From Holosporales bacterium (GTDB lineage: Bacteria > Pseudomonadota > Alphaproteobacteria > Caedimonadales > UBA9215), in the NCBI GenBank assembly GCA_003503995.1, contig DOCA01000173.1, positions 1,164 through 10,804 of the forward strand: DNA of 9,641 bases, read 5' to 3'. The stretch's first letter is position 1; every line of letters begins with the position of its first letter. A model generated the notes under the pieces. It was not told the DNA's origin, made no database searches, and saw only the letters and a program-made list of their open reading frames with translations. Position numbers and translations under genes: made by a program. Below, in pieces: positions 6,544 through 9,641 of the stretch.

Positions 6544-6571
6544 TAGTCGCATAATGTATGTTATGGAAAAT
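6544..6571 (+). other. dif-like XerC/XerD recombination site
   Basis: The 28-bp E. coli dif layout (11-bp XerC arm, 6-bp centre, 11-bp XerD arm) is recognisable. The XerC arm is TAGTCGCATAA (6544-6554), the centre TGTATG (6555-6560) and the XerD arm TTATGGAAAAT (6561-6571). Against E. coli dif as I remember it, the core CGCATAATGTATGTTATG agrees at 17 of 18 positions and the full site at 21 of 28. The site lies in a 201-bp gap between convergent genes. It could be the chromosomal dif, a plasmid dimer-resolution site, or the attachment site of an Xer-using mobile element. Confidence 0.55.
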
Positions 6572-6653
6572 GATGGCTGGAAAATCGTTTGTTTTCAACG
6601 ACCTAAGCGATCACTCTTGTTTTCTGACGGTAAGATGATGTTCATGAAGGCAG

Positions 6654-6992
6654 TTACTTTGATATCCCATCATACGCTCTATCAATACCTATTTCAAATT
6701 TAACTCTTTGAATATCTTCTGTTTTTGCACCTTTTTCAGCACTTACCCCACCTGATAATGAAAAAAGCTTTACCATTAAACCCATCGAACCTTTAGCATT
6801 CTTTTCAGCTGTAATGCCAACATCAAATTCTATACCCTTTACAGTTTTTGAATCTCCTTTATTGGCCCGTAAGTTAAAAACTGCGTCAGTGTATTCTTTG
6901 GTAGCATTTATTTTTTCGTTGGCGCCCTTAACGCCTTTTGAAATTTCTACCAAAGTATTTTCAATAAATTCACTCAAATTAACTTTTGACAT
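6654..6992 (-). CDS. Trypco2-like small protein
   Basis: A 112-residue cytosolic protein without signal peptide. The N-terminal amphipathic helix (about residues 5-28, VNLSEFIENTLVEISKGVKG) is followed by a linker, then paired strands IEFDVGITAEKNA (about 54-66), a Gly-Ser rich LFSLSGGVSAEKGAK (about 76-90), and a closing strand IQRVKFEIGI (about 94-103). This pattern agrees with the trypsin-co-occurring domain 2 (Trypco2) family, small beta-rich proteins that comparative genomics places near proteases and NTPases of proposed conflict systems. No trypsin-like protease or NTPase is in the window, so it appears solitary. The ATG is preceded by AAAGGAAT at good distance. Molecular function is not known; family assignment is from memory of the pattern. 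Confidence 0.6.
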   Translation of the reverse strand: MSKVNLSEFIENTLVEISKGVKGANEKINATKEYTDAVFNLRANKGDSKTVKGIEFDVGITAEKNAKGSMGLMVKLFSLSGGVSAEKGAKTEDIQRVKFEIGIDRAYDGISK

Positions 6993-7120
6993 TATTCACT
7001 ATTCCTTTCTGGAAATTATAAAAAAATTATTCATAATTCCTATGTCGCAATTTGTACCTTTGTAACTTGGACGCCATAAGCCTAGCTTATCAAAGGCAAA
7101 TGCTAAATCATTGTAACACT

Positions 7121-7750
7121 TTATGTAGGTATTGGAGCAACAGTAAATGATTTACCAACAACCTCCGAAAGATGCTTTCCGAGAGATGAGCCTTCAAAGG
7201 CCATTATCTTCCTTTGCTCAGTCAAAGTATATTGGGCAGCAGCAATACTTTTTAAATACAAACTAGCTTTGTTTTTGAATTTAGTCGCTTTTTTGAAAAT
7301 AGAGTCATTTATATCAGGCATGAATGCTTCCATATAAGCACTTCCCAACAGAACTCCTATCTTTTTCTTCTTCATTTCTTCATCCAGTAGGGAGCTATGT
7401 TCGTGGCTGATAGCAATTTTTTCATAAACTGGAACCTCTAGGCTTTCCATCATTTGCGTCATTTTGGACGTCAAAAAAACAATCTTGCCCACAAATTCTT
7501 CCCCACCCATTTCTTCATGATAGGAAATAATTTGATCTAATTCTTTCTCAGAAAATGCCTCCCTTAGATTATTCACAAGTTTATCATGGGACCATGTTAC
7601 TTTTTGCTTTAACGGGACACTCATATTGCACGATTCAGTTAACAGGGGACCTAAAAGCGTCGCAATTTTTTCAGAATTTTCATTTGCATTTGAAGGCATA
7701 ATTATCCCAAAAGAAACAAGGGCTAGGAGTAATATTGATAATTTATTCAT
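7121..7750 (-). CDS. Secreted protein with DUF2059-like motifs
   Basis: I start this 209-residue protein at the ATG at 7750 because it opens with a textbook signal peptide (MNKLSILLLALVSFG..., cleavage near SNA-NE at about residue 22). An in-frame ATG at 7801 would bury that signal behind 17 charged residues. AAAGGA lies about 13 bases before the chosen ATG, rather far. The mature part is helical. Two places recall the DUF2059 signature of periplasmic proteins (a helix ending in a Phe/Tyr-Tyr-x-Ser-x-x-Gly motif): FSEKELDQIISYHEEMGGEEF at about 66-86 and LTEQRKIMAFEGSSLGKHL at about 176-194. Molecular role is unknown, and the family assignment is tentative. It runs in the same direction as the Trypco2-like gene but 128 bases separate them, so co-transcription is uncertain. 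Confidence 0.6.
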   Translation of the reverse strand: MNKLSILLLALVSFGIIMPSNANENSEKIATLLGPLLTESCNMSVPLKQKVTWSHDKLVNNLREAFSEKELDQIISYHEEMGGEEFVGKIVFLTSKMTQMMESLEVPVYEKIAISHEHSSLLDEEMKKKKIGVLLGSAYMEAFMPDINDSIFKKATKFKNKASLYLKSIAAAQYTLTEQRKIMAFEGSSLGKHLSEVVGKSFTVAPIPT

Positions 7751-7978
7751 AGTATTTTTTATGTCCTTTAGGGTGTCGAAAGCCTCTATCTCAAAACTCA
7801 TGAAGAAGATTATATATGAGAATTAAATTTTGAGAAGTGTTATTAAGAACCCGAAAGCGTTTGTTTCCGTCAAAGAAAATTCACCTCATCCTCGTTCTCA
7901 CAAAGGGTTGTTACCAAGAATCCTTATCGCGACTTTTTGCTCCACTGGGCTTCATACCCCAAAATCACTTACTCCCTT

Positions 7979-8518
7979 TTATGAGGAGATATCTTTTGAG
8001 AATTCTCTGAGGGTTTTCATGATTTCTCCAAACTGTGGCTTGTCTTTATAATAGAGGGTTTTGCTTTTTTCATAACGCTCTTCATAGGCATTAAAAGCGT
8101 TAGGATCATCAAGACGACTAGCTTGGTTTAATTCTCTATCTTTGAATCTTACTTTTTTGTATTCAGAGTATTCTTTTGTGCCTATGAAGTCAGTCACTTC
8201 TTTAACCTGTAAAAGCTTGTAAAGATCATAATAGTGACGCATAAAATTAGCATCGAAACCTTTTCTATTCTGCTCTTGTTCAAATTTTTTGTTAATTGCA
8301 TGTAGTTTTTCAACAAATGTGTAGCTAGGAAGGTAACATGGGACATCTCTAGCCCTGTTATCAATGTACTCCAAATTCTTTTCTTTTGCATAATCATAGG
8401 CCCAAGAGCTTATAGTGACTGGTCGATGTGGCTCAACTTTATCAAAACCAACCTCCAAGAGTATTCCTTCTTTAATATCATCTGGTGTTTCATGGGGGGT
8501 CTTAAGGTAAGTTAAATC
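7979..8518 (-). pseudogene. 5'-truncated AbiEii-type nucleotidyltransferase toxin
   Basis: The open frame (179 codons) matches the C-terminal half of AbiEii/AbiGii nucleotidyltransferase toxins, the toxin of type IV toxin-antitoxin and abortive-infection pairs. Recognisable are ILLEVGFDKVEPHRPVTISS, then LPSYTFVEKLHAINKKFE (the family's ERTFWEK-like segment) and FMRHYYDLYKLLQ (the RHYYDLY motif). The N-terminal nucleotidyltransferase core with its Gly-Gly-Thr-x-Leu and Asp-x-Asp metal-binding motifs is missing. Homology begins right after an in-frame TGA (8519-8521), and sequence beyond it does not resume the family in any frame I tried. A TTG at 8458 could start a shorter product, but without catalytic residues it cannot be active. 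No AbiEi antitoxin gene is present. This is a remnant, most likely cut by an insertion or deletion near 8520. Confidence 0.75.
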
Positions 8519-8694
8519 TCAGATTGTGCATATTTGTAGGTTCCCGAACGCGACCCCAATTAATATGACTCACCTTCTCGATTCACATCAAGATTTTTAC
8601 ACCACGGTTCCGGATGTATACAGCTGGGCTTTTTTAATAAAAACTTTACTCTTTTCTATTAAAGTTAGTTAATAAGCAACAAGAGGAAAAACTC
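8519..8694. other. Non-coding junction upstream of the AbiEii remnant
   Basis: This 176-bp stretch separates the divergent AbiEii remnant and the 221-residue secreted protein. Its right half is AT-rich and includes a T-run (8632-8637) and a 7-bp dyad (AACTTTA...TAAAGTT) just before the ribosome site of the next gene. Its left half, about 8530-8625, is less AT-rich and has no frame longer than a few dozen codons. It probably contains the point where the toxin gene was broken and may be the end of an unrecognised mobile element. Confidence 0.4.
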
Positions 8695-9360
8695 ATGAAC
8701 TTTTTATTTTTTTTAGTTTTAGTTTTATTTAGTCAAAACAATTCACATGCATCAAATACCAACGAAATACCTACTGATTATCTCGAGGGTCAGGAAAAAG
8801 CATATGCTATAGAACTTCTAGTGAACGAGCTACATAAACAAAACCATGACATCTTCAATAGTAGCGGGTCTCACATAGGAGATCATTTTAAGGGAAATAA
8901 TAGAAAAAAATTGAAAGAGAGCCTTCGTAAAGCTAAAAAAGGACTCATTAAACTTCAGGAGTTCGTAGACAATCCTGAGAATGCCGCTGACCCCAATCTT
9001 GCGGAGGAACTAGAACATAAAAGGAGAATGGTCTCTATTAAACCAGGCACTATACAAGACCTAGAGAGGAAATTAGCAGATGTCCTCCCTAGAAATAAAC
9101 CAGGGACACCAGTTTTTGAACCTATCTATAACTCAAAAACAGAAATGTTGGAATTGATAGTAGCTGTTTTATATTCTCAAGACTTAGAAATTAGAAAAAG
9201 ACCTAACAGCGAACATTATTTTATATCAGGAATATTTGAAAATAGGCTATACATTTTTATAATCCAAGATGTTCCACTCTTAGGTGGTTATATTGTGCTA
9301 ACAGGCTTTCCTAAAATGAATCTTGAATTGAAGGATCTTAAATGGGAGAAAGATAAGTAA
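8695..9360 (+). CDS. Secreted protein of unknown function, possible toxin-like C-terminus
   Basis: A 221-residue protein I cannot assign with confidence. The signal peptide is short (hydrophobic residues 3-13, probable cleavage after His-Ala-Ser near residue 20). A charged helical hairpin follows (about 67-130), containing LRKAKKGLIKLQEFVDNP and IQDLERKLADVL. This resembles the helical linker found before C-terminal domains in some bacterial polymorphic-toxin proteins. The last 75 residues (about 147-221) look like a compact alpha/beta domain: one helix, then strands around HYFISGIFENRLYIFII and LGGYIVLTGFP. The layout faintly recalls small RNase toxin folds, but no catalytic set is certain. 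AGAGGA lies 7 bases before the ATG. No immunity-like gene follows; the next 281 bases are non-coding hairpins. Confident that it is a real exported protein; the function is open. Confidence 0.65.
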   Translation: MNFLFFLVLVLFSQNNSHASNTNEIPTDYLEGQEKAYAIELLVNELHKQNHDIFNSSGSHIGDHFKGNNRKKLKESLRKAKKGLIKLQEFVDNPENAADPNLAEELEHKRRMVSIKPGTIQDLERKLADVLPRNKPGTPVFEPIYNSKTEMLELIVAVLYSQDLEIRKRPNSEHYFISGIFENRLYIFIIQDVPLLGGYIVLTGFPKMNLELKDLKWEKDK

Positions 9361-9407
9361 ACTTAGCTTTCTTAGGAGGAAGTTAACAAAGTCCTTTACA
9401 TGACCAA

Positions 9408-9427
9408 AAAGTTTCCTTTGAAACTTT
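9408..9427 (+). terminator. Hairpin after the 221-residue secreted protein gene
   Basis: A perfect 8-bp stem, AAAGTTTC/GAAACTTT, with a 4-base loop lies 48 bases after the stop codon. The following U-tract is only three bases, so it is a weak intrinsic terminator candidate. Confidence 0.4.
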
Positions 9428-9487
9428 ACCAGTGTTTATTAACCATCCAACCTCAATAAACACGTTCATTAAATTTCGGAAATTGAA

Positions 9488-9517
9488 GAGTAAAGAAACC
9501 GACCCTTTTCTTTACTC
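9488..9517. terminator. Strong 11-bp hairpin
   Basis: GAGTAAAGAAA (9488-9498) and TTTCTTTACTC (9507-9517) pair perfectly around an 8-base loop; four more pairs (ATTG/CAAT) can form beyond a 3-base bulge. The 3' side is not a U-tract. It might act as a bidirectional terminator or be part of a mobile-element end. Confidence 0.4.
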
Positions 9518-9546
9518 AATGTAGGAAAATAGAAATTGCGATAATC

Positions 9547-9641
9547 TGTCCCAATTAAACCTCTCTAAAAATTAAGGGTTTTAGCCCGCATATCTACGTG
9601 GCTTTTTTCTGTACCATTTGAAGTATAGTCACTTTGGGACA
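9547..9641. repeat. 8-bp inverted repeat pair TGTCCCAA/TTGGGACA
   Basis: TGTCCCAA at 9547-9554 is mirrored by TTGGGACA at 9634-9641, the last bases of the window. Matching stops after 8 bp. It may be a short IS-derived remnant or the outer end of an element continuing past the window; an 8-bp match in AT-rich DNA can also be chance. Confidence 0.25.
9583..9608 (+). terminator. Possible intrinsic terminator
   Basis: AGCCCG pairs with CGTGGCT (one bulged T), giving a 6-bp stem and an 8-base loop, directly followed by TTTTTT at 9603-9608. The form is right for a Rho-independent terminator on the plus strand, though the nearest plus-strand gene ends more than 200 bases earlier. Confidence 0.35.

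Noticed and set aside
6554..6703. Short plus-strand frame of about 49 codons starting inside the dif-like site
   Set aside because: It has no ribosome site, overlaps the 3' end of the Trypco2-like gene on the other strand, and resembles no protein I know.
7751..7801. Longer start for the DUF2059-like protein at 7801
   Set aside because: It would put 17 charged residues before a clear signal peptide; the ATG at 7750 is better supported.
7830..8051. 73-codon plus-strand frame between the DUF2059-like gene and the AbiEii remnant
   Set aside because: It starts with TTG without a ribosome site, has no recognisable domain, and overlaps the end of the AbiEii homology on the other strand.
1..9641. 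CRISPR arrays, tRNA or rRNA genes
   Set aside because: No regularly spaced direct repeats, no cloverleaf-like GGTTCGA-type segments and no rRNA-like conserved blocks were seen.

Overview
The flanks of this window are AT-rich, while the central Tn3-type transposon has a more balanced base composition. The neighbours (a Ti/RAGE-type TraD-like protein, a conjugative-plasmid type PLD nuclease, secreted proteins of unknown function, decayed genes) fit the accessory genome of a host-associated alphaproteobacterium, for example Holosporales or Rickettsiales, either a plasmid or an integrated conjugative-element remnant. No rRNA, tRNA or housekeeping gene is present to confirm this, so the taxonomic statement is inference.

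Left region (1-1961, all minus strand, reading right to left): a TraD-like conjugal-transfer protein, a small XRE/HTH regulator, a 98-residue protein of unknown function, a Nuc-like phospholipase D nuclease broken by one in-frame amber codon, and a small secreted proline-rich protein. The genes are tightly spaced; the 98-residue ORF and the nuclease overlap by ATGA. A good sigma70-like promoter, with a short palindrome in its spacer, lies between the HTH gene and the 98-residue ORF.

Centre (1963-5717): a complete 3,755-bp Tn3-family transposon with 38-bp terminal inverted repeats (36/38 identical), an intact 962-residue transposase (minus), a divergent 192-residue serine resolvase (plus), and an intergenic res region with overlapping divergent promoters. 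It carries no passenger gene. It sits directly upstream of the TraD-like gene and has probably separated that gene from its original upstream sequence.

Right region (5718-9641): a 71-bp palindromic element with IS6-like ends, then a secreted protein with an ankyrin-like segment, a dif-like XerC/XerD site, a Trypco2-like protein, a secreted protein with DUF2059-like motifs, a 5'-truncated AbiEii-type nucleotidyltransferase toxin remnant without its antitoxin, and a second secreted protein of unknown function followed by a series of hairpins. Most of these genes are separate transcription units and look like a collection of acquired or decaying accessory genes. I did not find a complete new system. 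The best leads are the dif-like site, the amber-interrupted nuclease with its coupled small ORF and promoter-palindrome, and the set of small exported proteins.
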